DNA of 64,000 nt, from the NCBI RefSeq assembly GCF_020906515.1, contig NC_085855.1:186001-250000 (forward strand), written 5' to 3'. The notes under the pieces are model-generated. The model saw only the letters and a list, made by a program, of their open reading frames with translations, was not told the DNA's origin and did not search any database. The translations under genes were made by a program, and so were the position numbers. This document shows, piece after piece, positions 10,253 to 21,333 of the stretch (its first letter is position 1; each line of letters opens with the position of its first letter). Origin of the DNA: Vanrija pseudolonga (taxonomy: Eukaryota; Basidiomycota; Tremellomycetes; Trichosporonales; Trichosporonaceae).

Positions 10253-11834
10253 TCACTCCTTGGCATAAGTCACGACCGAGCCGAGGCGGGGGAGGTTGAG
10301 GCGGCGCCTGCGCGCAGTGGGCACGGCTGTCGGTGCAGTCGTGGCGGAGGGCGCGCCCGTCGTAGTGGACGGCGCGCCGGTAGCGGTCGTCGTCGGCGCG
10401 GCCGTGGTCGACTGCGGCACGGGGAGCGTCGAGCGCTGGTCAAGGCTCGCGAGCACGGCAGCGTCGACCGGCTGGTTGGCGCAGTCGGCGAGCTTTGCGA
10501 ACCCGATCTGGCGCTCCGGCGCCCACTTGAACACGGCGAGCACGTTCTTGAGGAACACGTCGCCGATGAGGTAGCTGTACGCGTCGCTGACGGTCGCGGC
10601 GTCCTGGAGGAAGCCGAAGCAGCGGGCCTTGCCGACCGAGATCTGGTCGGGCGGGTAGACGTCGTACTCTACGTCTCCGAAACGCAGCGTGACGTTGGGA
10701 CGCGACGTGCACGGGATGAAGTACTGGCTCTGGTAGCGCACTGCTCCCGGAATCGCAGCGTAGTAGGCGTCGACGATGGGCTTGGGCGCGTACCACCCGC
10801 CAGCGCCGGTGTCAATCACCGCGTCGTTCGGGTGGTCGAGCACGGGGAGGTCGACGCCGTTCACCTTGAACCCCTTGAGCCAAGTCTGCCAGTACAAGTT
10901 GGAGCTGTTGGCGGGGACCCACTCGACGGCGCTGGACACCAGGCCGGCATTGTACCCGCCAAAGCTGATGATCCCGCCCTGCGGGTCCGTGCTGGTCGAG
11001 GCCTCCACCCCGTCCGTCTTGCGGCCCAGGTGCACGGCGAACAGCTTGTCCGTGAGCGGGTGCTGCGCGTCGTACAGCTCGAAGAAAGGGACCGTGGTGG
11101 CGATGCCGCTGGAGCCGATGTACGGGAAGCTCAGGCCGAAGATGGACGGGATGCCGCCCTGCGGGCCAGAGCTGTTGGTCACCAGGCCGATGGGGTAGTG
11201 GTCCGCGCTGAGGCCGGCGACGGAGACCGTCTCGTTCGCGTACGCGCCTGAGACGCCGACGTTTCCGCTGCCATAGTTGAGGTTGAAGTGCTTGCCGGGG
11301 CCGACGTACGTGCTCGACGCGGACGCGTTGAAGCGCGCTCCCGGCAGCGTGCAGGTCGGGCTGACGCACGCGGCTTCCGCGATCCACGTCAGGTCGGACC
11401 CCGTGTCAATGTCGCCGAGGAAGGACTGGGGCGGCGTGCCGAGCGTGTACGTCACGCCGTACCACAGGTCGCGGCCGTTGTTCTGGAGGCTGGAGAAGCA
11501 GTGCGTCAGCGCTGCGTAGCGGCAGGGAGGCACGATAGCCAGACCTCGGCACGCCCACTTACTCGGTAGAAGTGCCCGACCCAACGCGCTTAACGAGCGC
11601 CTCATGCGCGCGCACAGCGACGGCGTGCGCCGCCTCGTCGCGCGCATACTTGACCCGCAGGTGCGAGTTGTGCAGCTCGCGACGCTGGACAAGGTGGCCG
11701 TCGGATACGGGCGGCGGCAGAGAGACCGAGCGCAGGCCGATAGAGCTGACGACCCCGTCGACCGTGTTGCCCACGTCGCCGAGGAGGCCGCCGACGGCGG
11801 TGGTGATCCCACAGAGAAGGTCTGGAGCTACCAT
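10253..11834 (-). CDS. Pepsin-like aspartic protease (family A1)
   Basis: Two exons (11563-11834, 10253-11489) give 502 aa. Two catalytic motifs are visible: 'GDIDTGSDLTWI' in the N-lobe and 'AVIDTGAGGW' in the C-lobe, with 'YGSGNVGVSGAYANETV' as the flap region and a Cys pair in each lobe (VSPTC; PCTSRP...GKARCFG). The N-terminus 'MVAPDLLCGITTAVGG' is only a weak signal peptide, and a propeptide of about 90 residues precedes the mature start (NNGRDLWYG). The tail has about 45 Thr/Ala/Ser/Pro-rich residues, likely O-glycosylated, then an RRRR cluster; no clear GPI signal. Expected to be secreted or cell-wall bound. The intron runs from GTAAGT at 11562 to 11490. Confidence 0.88.
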
Positions 11835-14002
11835 TGTGTTTGTGCTTGTGTGGGCGTGCGTGGGCGCGGCGTTCGAGAGGGAGCTTTATGTACTGCAGCA
11901 AGCAAGCAAGCAAGGCGGAACAGGCCTGACTGCCACCTTGCCCGCACCCACCCCATTCAGCGGCGCCAAAGTTGTTTGCATTGAGCCGAGAGTGATCGCT
12001 ACTAACCGGCGCCACTGACGCCGAACGAGCGCACTAGCCACAATGCGGTCGAACGGTCGACCGGTCGACTGAATCGCGTCGGCGCGGCGCGGCGCGGAGC
12101 GGCTCGCCTCGCCCGGCTGCTGGTACATTGCTGGTGGTGTGGAATGTTGCAGCAACAAGGATGCTACGTGGGAGGCGATAACAACAACAACAAAGAGTTA
12201 GTCTCGCGGCAGCTCAATCGGATCCCTGGACTAGTGAGTCACCTAATGCAATGCACAAGGGGTACGGCAGCATGTGACCGGCGTGGGGTGGGGGTGGAGA
12301 GAGCCGTAGTGCAGTCCGAGGCGAAGAGTGCTTACGTGCTGCTGGTGCATACGGAGAGGAGGGTGGTGGTGGTGGGCAACGGCGCTGGCGTCGGCGCAGT
12401 TGATGTCGAGGACACCACCCTCCTTGATGATAGCCCTGCTGCCGCGGCGGCTGCTGCCGTCGTCGACGAGCCCAGCCCACGCCGAGAGCCCTGTCTCGGG
12501 TCAACACGACAAGCACGGCGCTGACAGCGACCAGCGCCCGGATGTTTAACACCGGCCGTAGCCATCCCTAGTAGTAGCTGGTCCAACCTAGCCTCCAAGA
12601 CGTCACGCCAAGCAAGCTTAGAAGACGACGACGCACTCTCCCAAGTGTTCGGTACCGCATGCTTGTCCGCACACGTGCAGTCAAGTCAGCTGCACACGCT
12701 GGTACACTGACAACATGAGAAGAGAACAAGCACGCCGCCCAGTAAGTAGTTTGTACGACACGTTATCACATAACGTTCATTTGTGCTTAGTGCCGGGGGG
12801 CTAGCATACTCGGTGATCACAATCTCGGCGATCAGCGGTGGGCACGGGGGGGTCGTTTCTGGCGTGGATGTGGGCCGGGTTTCTGAATGGCGACGATCAC
12901 GCTCTGCTTCACTCACAAGCCAGCGTGAGAGCACTTTGCTTGATTGCACCGGCCCGAGCACACTGGCGTCCGCAGCAGCGCAATCATGACATTATGAACT
13001 TGTAAGAACGAGGGGGCCACCTTGGCCTTGTTCTCATCCTCACTGACGAGAGCTAGCGACCGAGGTTGTGGCCCACGTTTGCGTCCTCGCCTCGCCGCAG
13101 TGGGCTTCGCCGCTCTTGGAGGGCGGCTGGTGTACTGACGAGCAAGTGCACATGCTGGCATCCTACGGGTTGCACGTTCGCTATGCCGTCTCCACCCGGC
13201 TGCTGCCGAGGCCATGGCCTCTGAAAGAGGCCATCGTGACAAACGGCGCATCGTCCCCTTTACGAGGTGGGACTGAGGGCCGATGCTGACGTCTCTCCCG
13301 AGGTTCTGGTCACACTGACACCCACCAAGGGAGAATGTCGCCCCGAGAGCATAATCTACAGCGACACGCCCACGGCAAGATGTGCGCACAAGAAGGAGAC
13401 GATCAAGTGACGGCCAGTTCTTTGCCCCCCGAGCTGACCTGACCGGGCCACCGCTGAACGAACAACGATCCTGGTATTCACGTGCCAAGGAGGTGTGACT
13501 CGCTTCCACGAGCGGCCGACAGGCAATGCTGCGCCCAAGCGATAGGAAGGAGCACGAGCAGGAGCAGGAATGCCCGCCGAGTTCCGAAGCAGCTTGGCGA
13601 CCAATCTGGCGCGCAAGCAACATGACCCGTCTGTATCCGATGCGTGGCGCCGGCGCCGACACGTGCCATCCCGAGCCCAGCACGACCATGCACAGTCGCC
13701 GCAGCGCCGAGCACAAGCACGCGAGTATGTCCATGGAGCCGGTACCCCGAACTGAACGACCCCTTTCCGTCGGCCGAAGGTGGTGGCGTGGGTCGGGGGC
13801 CATCTAATCAGATAAAGGCTTGGCGGGGATTTCGCAGCGCGCAGGCCGCTTGGCCAGGCAACGCAACTTTTCACCTCTGTCGTCGCGACAGCAGGTGCAT
13901 ACGCTGGTATGGGGAGACGGTGTGCATGTACTTATGTACCCGCCCGAGCGCGCGCCGACCACCGCCCGCCCCGCTCTTTCATCTATCCGCAGCACCCCTA
14001 CG
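11835..14002. other. 2.2-kb gene-poor region upstream of protease and siderophore transporter genes
   Basis: The two flanking genes are divergent, so this is a double promoter. No frame inside shows a domain. Visible elements are an exact 14-base palindrome GTCGACCGGTCGAC (12056-12069) followed by GGCGC repeats, an AAGC repeat at about 11899-11913, a palindrome GAGGCCATGGCCTC near 13208, and the iron-GATA site listed at 13807. Confidence 0.5.
13807..13815 (+). promoter_or_regulatory. Iron-responsive GATA-factor site (ATCWGATAA)
   Basis: ATCAGATAA matches the extended consensus ATCWGATAA bound by fungal iron-sensing GATA repressors (the SreA/Urbs1/Cir1 type). It lies about 190 bases upstream of the siderophore transporter ATG, where such sites control siderophore uptake genes. 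The match and its position are seen; regulation by iron is inferred. Confidence 0.65.
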
Positions 14003-15894
14003 ATGGCCGAACCACACCTCGACACGCCTCACTTGCCGCCGGCCTCCACCGCCGCCGCTGCCGACCCCGACGCAAAGTCGCCGGGCGTGGCGCGCATCGA
14101 GGCCATCTCGTCCATGTTCAAGCGGTGGCACTTCTGGGTGCTGTTTGTGGGCATCTTTCTTGTGTCGTGTGCGTGCTCCTCCCCTTCTCCTTCCTCAAAC
14201 GCACGCCTTGGCTCGCTCGCTCACACCCCTCGCAGTCTCCTACGGCCTCGACGCAGCAACGCACTACACGTTCCAGAACTACGCCGTCGCGGCCTTCCAG
14301 CGGTCTGGCCAGATCTCCACCATCGGCGTGGTGCGCGGCATCGTCGCGGCCGCGTCACAGCCGGCCTTCGCCAAGCTGAGCGACTACTTTGGACGTATCT
14401 CCATCCTCGTCTTCTCCGTGCTCTTCTGGGGCGTGGGCAACGTCATCCAGGCGACGGCGCATAGCGTCGCGCAGTTCTCGGCCGGGGCGGTGCTGTACCA
14501 GTTTGCGTTTACAGGCATCATCAGTAAGTCGACAAGGGTGCGCTCGGCTCGGCGCTAACGCGCCTCGCTATGTAGTCATCTGCATGATCCTCATCGCCGA
14601 CACGACGACCCTCCGCACGCGCGTCCTCGCCTCCTGGGTGCCTGCAACACCCTACCTCGTCACCACGTGGGTGGGCGGCAACGTGGCGCAGGCGGCAATG
14701 GACGGGCCCGGCTGGCGGTGGGGTATCGGGATCTTCGCGATCGTCGTGCCCGCCGCCACGATCCCGCTGTTCGCGAGCCTGACGACGGCGGAAGTACGCG
14801 CGAAGCGCGCCGGCCTGCTCGACGGCATCGTGTCGCCTTACCGCCAGGTGCTGAGCCGCGAGATGTGGCTCGATTGCTTCTGGGCGTGCGACATCCTCGG
14901 CCTTGTCCTCCTCGCGCTCGTGCTCGGGCTCATCTTGGTCCCGTTCACCCTTGCGGGGGGCTCGGCCGAGGTCTGGCGCCGCGCGAGCACCATCGTGCCC
15001 CTCGTCCTCGGCGTCGTGGTTGCACTGCCAGCCTTCATCGTATGGGAGGCGCGTGGCGCGCGCCACCCTCTCGTGCCGTTCCGCGTGCTCGCGTCCCGCC
15101 AGGTGCTGAGCTGCATCGTCGTCGCAATCCTCATCAACCTCACGTGGTACACCCAAGGCGACTACATCTACCAGACGCTCCTCGTGTCCTTCGGCAAGGA
15201 CATCACGACGGCCACGCGCGTGATGAGCATCGACTCGTTCGTGTCCGTCATCGTCGGGGTCGGGCACGGGCTGGTCGTGCGCCGTGTGCGCAGGCTCAAG
15301 TGGTGGGTTGTCGCGGGCGCAGGCTTCATCGTGCTCGCCTTTGTGCTGCTCGTGCGCTTCCGCGGCGGCTTCGCCAACTCGGACTTTATCGGCTTCATCG
15401 CCGGCGAGGTGATGCTGGGCATTGGCAAGGGCTTCCTGCCGTACTCGACCCAGTGCCTCATCCAGGCTGCGGTTGGCCACGAGCGCACGGCCGTCATCAC
15501 GGGCATCTACCTCGCCTCCTACAGCATCGGCACGGCGCTGGGCAACACCATCGCCGGCGCGATCTGGATCAACACCATGCCTGGCCATCTGGAGAAGAAC
15601 CTGCGCAACTATGGTGTGGGCAACGCGACTGCCATCGCTGGCGCCGCTTACGCCGACCCGTTCACGTGGATCGCGAGCAATCCGGTCGGCACGCCCGCGC
15701 GCGAGGCCGTCAACCTCTCTTATCGCCAGGTACAGAGGTACCTCTGTGCCACGGGCCTCGGGTTCAGTGTGCTTCTGTTGGGCATTACGCTGCTTCTTGA
15801 CAATCCCTTGCTCACCGACTCGCAGTCGCTCGAGGCGGATGGCGCGGGTGAGAGGAGGGAGGAGAAGGACGAGCGTGGGGGCGAGAAGGCGTAG
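14003..15894 (+). CDS. Siderophore iron transporter, MFS ARN/SIT family
   Basis: Three exons (14003-14168, 14236-14523, 14576-15894) give 590 aa, the normal SIT size with 14 TM helices. Family features: 'SYGLDAATHYTFQNYA' in TM1 and after, 'AFAKLSDYFGR' in the loop 2-3 signature, 'LGFSVLLLGITLLLDNPLLTD' at the end, and 'GFLPYSTQCLIQAAVGHERTAVITGIYLA' (read in pieces) in the C-half. It imports ferric siderophores across the plasma membrane, probably xenosiderophores, since no siderophore synthase lies in the window. Its promoter has an ATCAGATAA site. The cytoplasmic tail is Glu/Arg-rich. Exon 1 ends at the GTGCGT donor so that phase 1 is kept. Confidence 0.9.
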
Positions 15895-17778
15895 GCAGGC
15901 GTAGTCATATGCATTGTTTGTTTGTGTTGTTCCAGCCCCCCGACGCGATGCAGAGTCTCACGAGCCTGCTGACAACCACGGCGCGCGTGTCGGCGCCCGC
16001 TACGGCCGCGGGTGCGCACAATGTACCACCTTGCTGCTGCTGCAACACATCTTGCCGTATCTATCTTCGCAGCAGCACAAACACGCCTCACCTGATTCGC
16101 TCGTTCGTTACAATTCCAACTGCTTCATGAATGCACCATTCTTGGATCCGACACTAGCGCAGGCACATATAATGTGACGGGCCGCGGTAGCACGCACTCG
16201 CAGCAGCGGTAGCTACATGTGTCGACCGGCCCACGGTGCGAGCTTGCCGTCCATTGTGGTGTGCGGGTTGTCGACGTCCTAGATCTGCGGAGGTGGTCGT
16301 CGGGGGATACTGGGTTGGGGGGGGGGTCTTAATGGCCGAGTTGGGACTTACTTGGCCATGGCTGCGTCACGACGACAAGCATGCACCATGCACCATGGTG
16401 GGAAGCCGGCCCGAGGCCGGTCGGTCGGTCGCGACGCGGAGCGGACGACGACGGGAGTGTGATGTCTCGTCGCGTCACGCCACGCGCCTCGTCGAATGGC
16501 TCCTTGCCAGTTTCACTCTCGCACTAAGCCTCACCTCAACAACGTGGCCAGCTCATTCCGGCGGCAAGGGAGGGAGCATTAAGCACAGCCTTAGTTAGGT
16601 TGTGGTTGTCTTGCCTTGCTTGTGGCTGGAGTGCTGCGCTGCGCGTCTCGGCCTGCCCACCCCAGCCAGTCGCATGCAGATACCATCCGCGCTCATTGAG
16701 CGTGTTTGTATCAGGGGCGAGTTTGTGGGATTCCAGGTGCCGCCGGGAAGTGTGAAGCGATACTCGGGCATGGGCACAAGGCCGGGCAAGCACGCACCAA
16801 GACGAGACGACAAGCGACAAGCAACAACAACGACGAAGCAGCGACGTTGTCCTGCGTAATCGCATGCATGCTGTTGGCCGTTGGAGCCACCACTAACTAG
16901 CGCATGTTATTCTTGCATGCAATGTCTATTGTCGTGCTCGCTGTCTTGCACGGCGTGCAAGCCATGTATCAGACGCCGCCTGATGGCCTGATGGCCCTCC
17001 ACCCCCAAATCGCACTTACAATCCCGGCCCTCGCGACGCGTCCATCGAAGGCGATAACGGCATGCACGAGGCAGGACCTGACTCGGATGCGACGGAAGTT
17101 TGCATTCTGGCCTTTACTACGGGCCGAGGGGTTGTGGTTGGGACGGGACAGCTCGCTGGGCAAGTGAAACCGCCGACGTGCAAAAGCCGTTTGAAAGTCA
17201 AACGCGGGAACGCGAGGCACGGCGCGTGCTACGACACTCGTTCATTACATCCATTCAACTCTGAGTGGTCCACCCATTGCATCAGTCCCAGGCTAGGTAG
17301 CGTTCGTAGCTGTGACTATGGCCCGACGCATCCCCCCCAAACCCTACACTCCCTATCGACCAACCAGCTCACACCTGTCTCACATCTAGACGGTGCGCGA
17401 GGCACACCCGTCTCAACCGACACACACGGGCACTCGCGCTGCGACACTCCATCTCGTCCCTCGCCGGTCCGCAGGTCTGGGCGCGCCCGTGCATTGCGCC
17501 GTCTGTCGTTCGCGTTGCGCGCTGGGGAATGGGGTCTGTCGCGGGAGCGAGCGGTCGCGGGCTCCGGGCTCGAGGCGAGGGCGATGGCGACGGGGGTGAT
17601 GACGACTGACTAACGCAAGCGCCGGGAAGATGGAGCAAACCAAGCTGACCGAGGCTCACGCTCACGCTCAAGCTCGCGACGCAAACAGCTCAAAAGGAGG
17701 CACCAACACCTCGGTACCTCTCGTCTTCCCATCCCCTCAAGCAAGCTTCACTCACACTCCTTTTCCCCGACACTCATT
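15895..17778. other. 1.9-kb gene-poor region
   Basis: No supportable gene. It includes a 10-base G run near 16317-16326, CATGCAC repeats near 16379-16400, and a Ser/Arg-type low-complexity stretch before the peroxygenase gene. Frames of 60-180 codons here have no domain, and their composition fits chance in GC-rich DNA. Confidence 0.45.
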
Positions 17779-19047
17779 ATGAAGTTCTCGCCGCTCGTCG
17801 CGCTCGCAGCCGGCGCCGCCACTCTCCTCCCCGGAGCGGCGGCCTTCCCCTTCCTCTCCAACGCCGACAGCAACATGATCAACCAGCTCGTCAAGGTGTT
17901 CACCGGCCAGCAGCCCGACCAGCTCAACGGCCTTGTGGCCGAGCTCAAGAAGGGCCTCGACGCCATCGGCGACTTCCAGCCCGCGCCAGGCAAGGGCATC
18001 CTCGGCCTCAACTTTGCCAACCTCAACGAGCAGAGCGTCATCGACGCGTTCGGCCTCAACACTGACCCCGCCGCGCTCCACAACAACACGCAGAAGCGCG
18101 CCAACTTTATCGGCCTCGGCGTCGGCGAGGACGAGGCCCACCCCTGGATCGCGCCCGGCCCCAACGACAAGCGCGGCCCCTGCCCCGGCCTCAACACGAT
18201 CGCCAACCACGGCTACATCCCGCGCAACGGTATCGTGAACCCCATCGAGCTCGTCGTCGGCACCTTCCAGGGCCTCCACCTGTCGCCCGACGGCGCCATC
18301 TTCCTCGCCCTCATCTCGTTCATCTGGAAGGGTGACCTCCCCACCCTGACCCTCTCTATCGGCGGCCAGTCGGGCATCGGCGGCGGTCTTTCTTCTCACG
18401 GTCTCCTCGAGGGCGACGCCTCGGTCACCCGCGACGACGCCTACTTTGGCAACCAGTGGTCGGTCCAGCCCCGCAAGGTCCAGCAGTACGTCGACGAGAT
18501 CAACCGCGTCGGTGGTGGCCAGGTCACGGCCCAGGTCGTCGCCAACATGCGCCAGATCGCCTGGAAGGAGTCGCGCGACACCAACCCCAACTTTGACTTC
18601 AACCCCTGGCGCATGCTCGTCGCCTACGCCGAGTCGGGCTTCCAGCACCAGGTCCTCCGCGGCAACCTCAAGAACTACGGCCCCGCCGAGATCCAGTCGT
18701 GGTTCCTCCAGGAGCGCTTCCCTCCCGGATGGAGCCCGCGTCTCATTCCCTTCTCCATCCCCGAGGCGCTCGCCTGGGCCGCCGTCTTCGAGGCGCTTAA
18801 CCCCTCGCTCCCCGGCTGGTCGCTCGGCATCAAGGGTCTCTTCATCCCCCTCCCCACCTTTGGCGGTCTCTCCAACTTCTTCGGCGGCATCGTCGGCAAC
18901 GGCAAGACTGGCGGCAACCCCCTCGGCACCGTCGGCGCTGTCGGCTGTGCCTTCGCCGGCGCCGTCACTGGCTGGTTCCCCACCCAGTTCGCCGGCCTCC
19001 TCGGCAACCTCAACATTGGTGGCATCCCCGGTGCCCTCAAGTGCTAA
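17779..19047 (+). CDS. Secreted heme-thiolate peroxidase / unspecific peroxygenase (chloroperoxidase family, long type)
   Basis: Single exon, 422 aa. Residues 1-22 form a good signal peptide (hydrophobic core, cleavage near AAAF). 'GPCPGLNTIANHGYIPRNG' contains the PCP motif with proximal heme ligand Cys135. 'EGD' (Glu211-Asp213) is the heme-propionate/Mg motif. 'RMLVAYAE' places Arg278 and Glu285 seven residues apart, the spacing of the Arg/Glu acid-base pair in long UPOs, where short UPOs have His. These enzymes use H2O2 to oxygenate or halogenate aromatic and aliphatic compounds outside the cell. A C-terminal Cys pair (VGCAF, ALKC) could form the disulfide seen in long UPOs. Its lack of introns is unusual beside its neighbours. 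Confidence 0.92.
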   Translation: MKFSPLVALAAGAATLLPGAAAFPFLSNADSNMINQLVKVFTGQQPDQLNGLVAELKKGLDAIGDFQPAPGKGILGLNFANLNEQSVIDAFGLNTDPAALHNNTQKRANFIGLGVGEDEAHPWIAPGPNDKRGPCPGLNTIANHGYIPRNGIVNPIELVVGTFQGLHLSPDGAIFLALISFIWKGDLPTLTLSIGGQSGIGGGLSSHGLLEGDASVTRDDAYFGNQWSVQPRKVQQYVDEINRVGGGQVTAQVVANMRQIAWKESRDTNPNFDFNPWRMLVAYAESGFQHQVLRGNLKNYGPAEIQSWFLQERFPPGWSPRLIPFSIPEALAWAAVFEALNPSLPGWSLGIKGLFIPLPTFGGLSNFFGGIVGNGKTGGNPLGTVGAVGCAFAGAVTGWFPTQFAGLLGNLNIGGIPGALKC

Positions 19048-19573
19048 ACGGCAACTTCGCCGCAAAGCGAGCCAGGCTCAGTTCAGTATGCTGCTGTCCA
19101 GAGCGAGGCGCGTGGAGCTACTAGTTTCCAACGCACTCGAACCACCCAACCCAACCCCCTACATGACGAATCACGACCATTTTCCCTCTCCCCACTGGAC
19201 TCTTGGCCTCTATTTCTTTTCTGGCTGTTTCTAGATGGACACTGGGTAGTACCACCCATGCAATCGTTTCTTCACAATATTCCTGGTGTTGGTGCCGAGT
19301 GTTTGGTGCATGTCTCAGGTTGCAGGCTGGTCGAGGGCTTGTCGTGCTTACCATTAATCCGTGTATCGTGTATCGTGCATCGCCATTGTCCAACTCGCGA
19401 GGCAGGGTTATCGTCCAAGAGAACGCGATATGCCACATCGAATGGTGATTCCTCGGAACATTGTGGCCAGGCTGCGTCATCCCTGACGCCATCCCCCCCT
19501 GGCCACCTCCATCGGTTCCAACAATCAATGCCAAGCTACCGCGCATGCCAACAGCCATTCCATTCATACCCCT
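19048..19573. other. Intergenic, convergent 3' ends
   Basis: Lies between the peroxygenase gene and the first F-box-like gene, which point toward each other. I see nothing beyond presumed 3' UTRs. Confidence 0.4.
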
Positions 19574-20935
19574 CTACAAGTACTTTGGGTGCAGGATATC
19601 GTGCATGCCCTCGGGCTGATCCGTCGACAGCCCAAACACCTCCTCGCCCACCTCGGCGCGCCACTCGTCGACCGTGAGCAGGCGGAGCGGGGGCACGCGG
19701 ATGTCGCCCTCGCCCCTGTCCCAGTCGCCAGTGAAGCCGGGCCGGGTCCAGTCGCGTTCCATGACTGCCTCTTCGATGGCGTGTCTAATGATCTCGCGGC
19801 GTGACGCCCAATCTCCGCTGCCTTCAAGCTCGAGCGAGTGGAGGTCGGCGTTCTCGAGACCGACGAGCGTCCATGTCGTCTCGCGCGCAGGAAGGTTACA
19901 CGCCATCGCGCCGACCATGGAATGCAGCATGCCGAGCACGCGTCGGGGCGTGCCGCGATGCGCGCGGGCGTCGTGGTCCGGGACGAACGTCTCGAGCATA
20001 CGCGACGTGTATGGCCGGAAGAGAATCACGAGCTCGTCGAGCGCGCGCACACGCGCAAAGTTGAGCCCGCGCCAGCGGAGGTGCGGGTCGCGCGGCACGT
20101 ACCGCATGCTGAGGACCACACGCGCCGAGGACCAGTTGTTGACCCACGCATGCGTGGGGTTCTCCCACCAGTTGAGGCTGGCGCAGCGCGACGCGCGCGG
20201 GTAACACATGGACAGGTCGCCGAACGCGATCTGCAAAGCGCAGTGGCGCGGCACGTCGATGCCGAGGAACTTGGCCGTGCGCACGATCGTCTCGGGCCGC
20301 ACGAGCGCCGTCAGGTCGGCCCAGTCCCGGCTGCAAATGCTCCCCGCGTAGAGGTTGAAGTTGTCCAGTATGCGCGTGTGGGCCTGCATGCGGGCGACGG
20401 TGCGGGCGTGCTGCTCGCGCGCTTGCAGCATCTCGGCGGTCGGCTCGGGCTCGGGCTTGCGCGAGGCGGCAGAACCAGACATGCTCGCGTCCGAGGTGAT
20501 GGGGTAGTAGCGTTCCGGCCAAGGCCGCCACCTCAGCCCCGGGATGCGGCGCCGGTGCACAGGATCAGTGAGCGTCACGTCCCCGCGCGCCAAGGAGCCC
20601 TTTTGCGGGTGTAGGACAGCAATGGCAACGTGCACGTACAGGCGGGCAGAGGCGTACTCGTGCAGGTGGCGGCTGACCAGGCGCAGCGTGGGGAGCGCAT
20701 CGTACGGCGCGAAGGAGAGGACGAGGTCCAGGACGTGCGGGTACGCCGTGTGGTCTAGCGGTGCGGGGTGGAGTAGGTTCGGGTCACCTGCCAGCCGGGC
20801 CGGAGAGGGGAGCGTCGGCGGCGGCGAGGTCGGCGGTGTTGGTAGCGAGAGGAGGTTGTCCTTGCGCGCGAAGTAGCTGCTTGGGTGGATGGACTGGTCG
20901 TAGTTTGGCACCGTGTCGAGGAAGTGGAGGGGCAT
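19574..20935 (-). CDS. F-box-like family protein, subfamily A (A1)
   Basis: Single exon. I chose the ATG at 20935 (CCACAATG context, 453 aa); an in-frame ATG at 21010 would add 25 residues. The F-box-like block is 'YPHVLDLVLSFAPYDALPTL' followed by 'RLVSRHLHEYASARLYVHV'. Then come 'RRIPGLRW', 'MQAHTRILDNFNLYAG', 'WTLVGLENADLHSL' and the C-terminal 'RLLTVDEWRAEVGEEVFGL', all shared in order with the other A members. F-box proteins are usually SCF ubiquitin-ligase adaptors through Skp1, but this block is divergent, so Skp1 binding is an inference. No substrate-binding repeats (LRR, WD40, Kelch) are visible. Confidence 0.72.
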   Translation of the reverse strand: MPLHFLDTVPNYDQSIHPSSYFARKDNLLSLPTPPTSPPPTLPSPARLAGDPNLLHPAPLDHTAYPHVLDLVLSFAPYDALPTLRLVSRHLHEYASARLYVHVAIAVLHPQKGSLARGDVTLTDPVHRRRIPGLRWRPWPERYYPITSDASMSGSAASRKPEPEPTAEMLQAREQHARTVARMQAHTRILDNFNLYAGSICSRDWADLTALVRPETIVRTAKFLGIDVPRHCALQIAFGDLSMCYPRASRCASLNWWENPTHAWVNNWSSARVVLSMRYVPRDPHLRWRGLNFARVRALDELVILFRPYTSRMLETFVPDHDARAHRGTPRRVLGMLHSMVGAMACNLPARETTWTLVGLENADLHSLELEGSGDWASRREIIRHAIEEAVMERDWTRPGFTGDWDRGEGDIRVPPLRLLTVDEWRAEVGEEVFGLSTDQPEGMHDILHPKYL

Positions 20936-21333
20936 TGTGGCGGAGAAGTGGTGTGGTGGATGACCGGCGACCGTGAGATGGGGGTGAGCGATGCCTGCGG
21001 GCATTGGCATTGTTTATGTACCATTCGTCCGATGTCAGCGCCGTCATCGATAGTGGTACGGTCGTTGTCATTATCACGCATGTAGAAGTCTTTGAGATGG
21101 CCGGATGCGTGTGCCACACTTGTGGACGCAGGTGGCGACGACGCATGTGTTGATGACGCCGGATGCGGTCAGAGTCGTCAGTACGCATTCTCGTCCACAC
21201 GCCGTCGTCAGTCATCCGCTGTCTTTGTGAGTCGCTGGAATGGAACGCAAGCGTAACGACAGTGATACATGACGGGACACTCGACGCAACCATCTATCGT
21301 CGTCAGCGCAGCGACCGCCCACGACCCACCTAA

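Noticed and set aside
12056-12069. Perfect palindrome GTCGACCGGTCGAC
   Set aside because: Only 14 bases in GC-rich DNA followed by GGCGC repeats; too short to claim a site.
12913-13803. 296-codon minus-strand frame in the gap before the siderophore transporter
   Set aside because: No recognisable domain, Arg/Ser/Cys-heavy composition, overlaps other chance frames; not enough to call a gene.
14521-15588. 355-codon minus-strand frame over the siderophore transporter, and similar long antisense frames at 6308-7129, 10211-11251 and 36919-38439
   Set aside because: All are shadows of confident genes on the other strand; no start context, domain or hydrophobic pattern of their own.
17752-19065. 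437-codon minus-strand frame over the peroxygenase gene
   Set aside because: Composition is Ala/Gly/Glu/Val-rich as expected for the antisense of a GC3-rich gene, with no domain; the plus strand has every catalytic motif.
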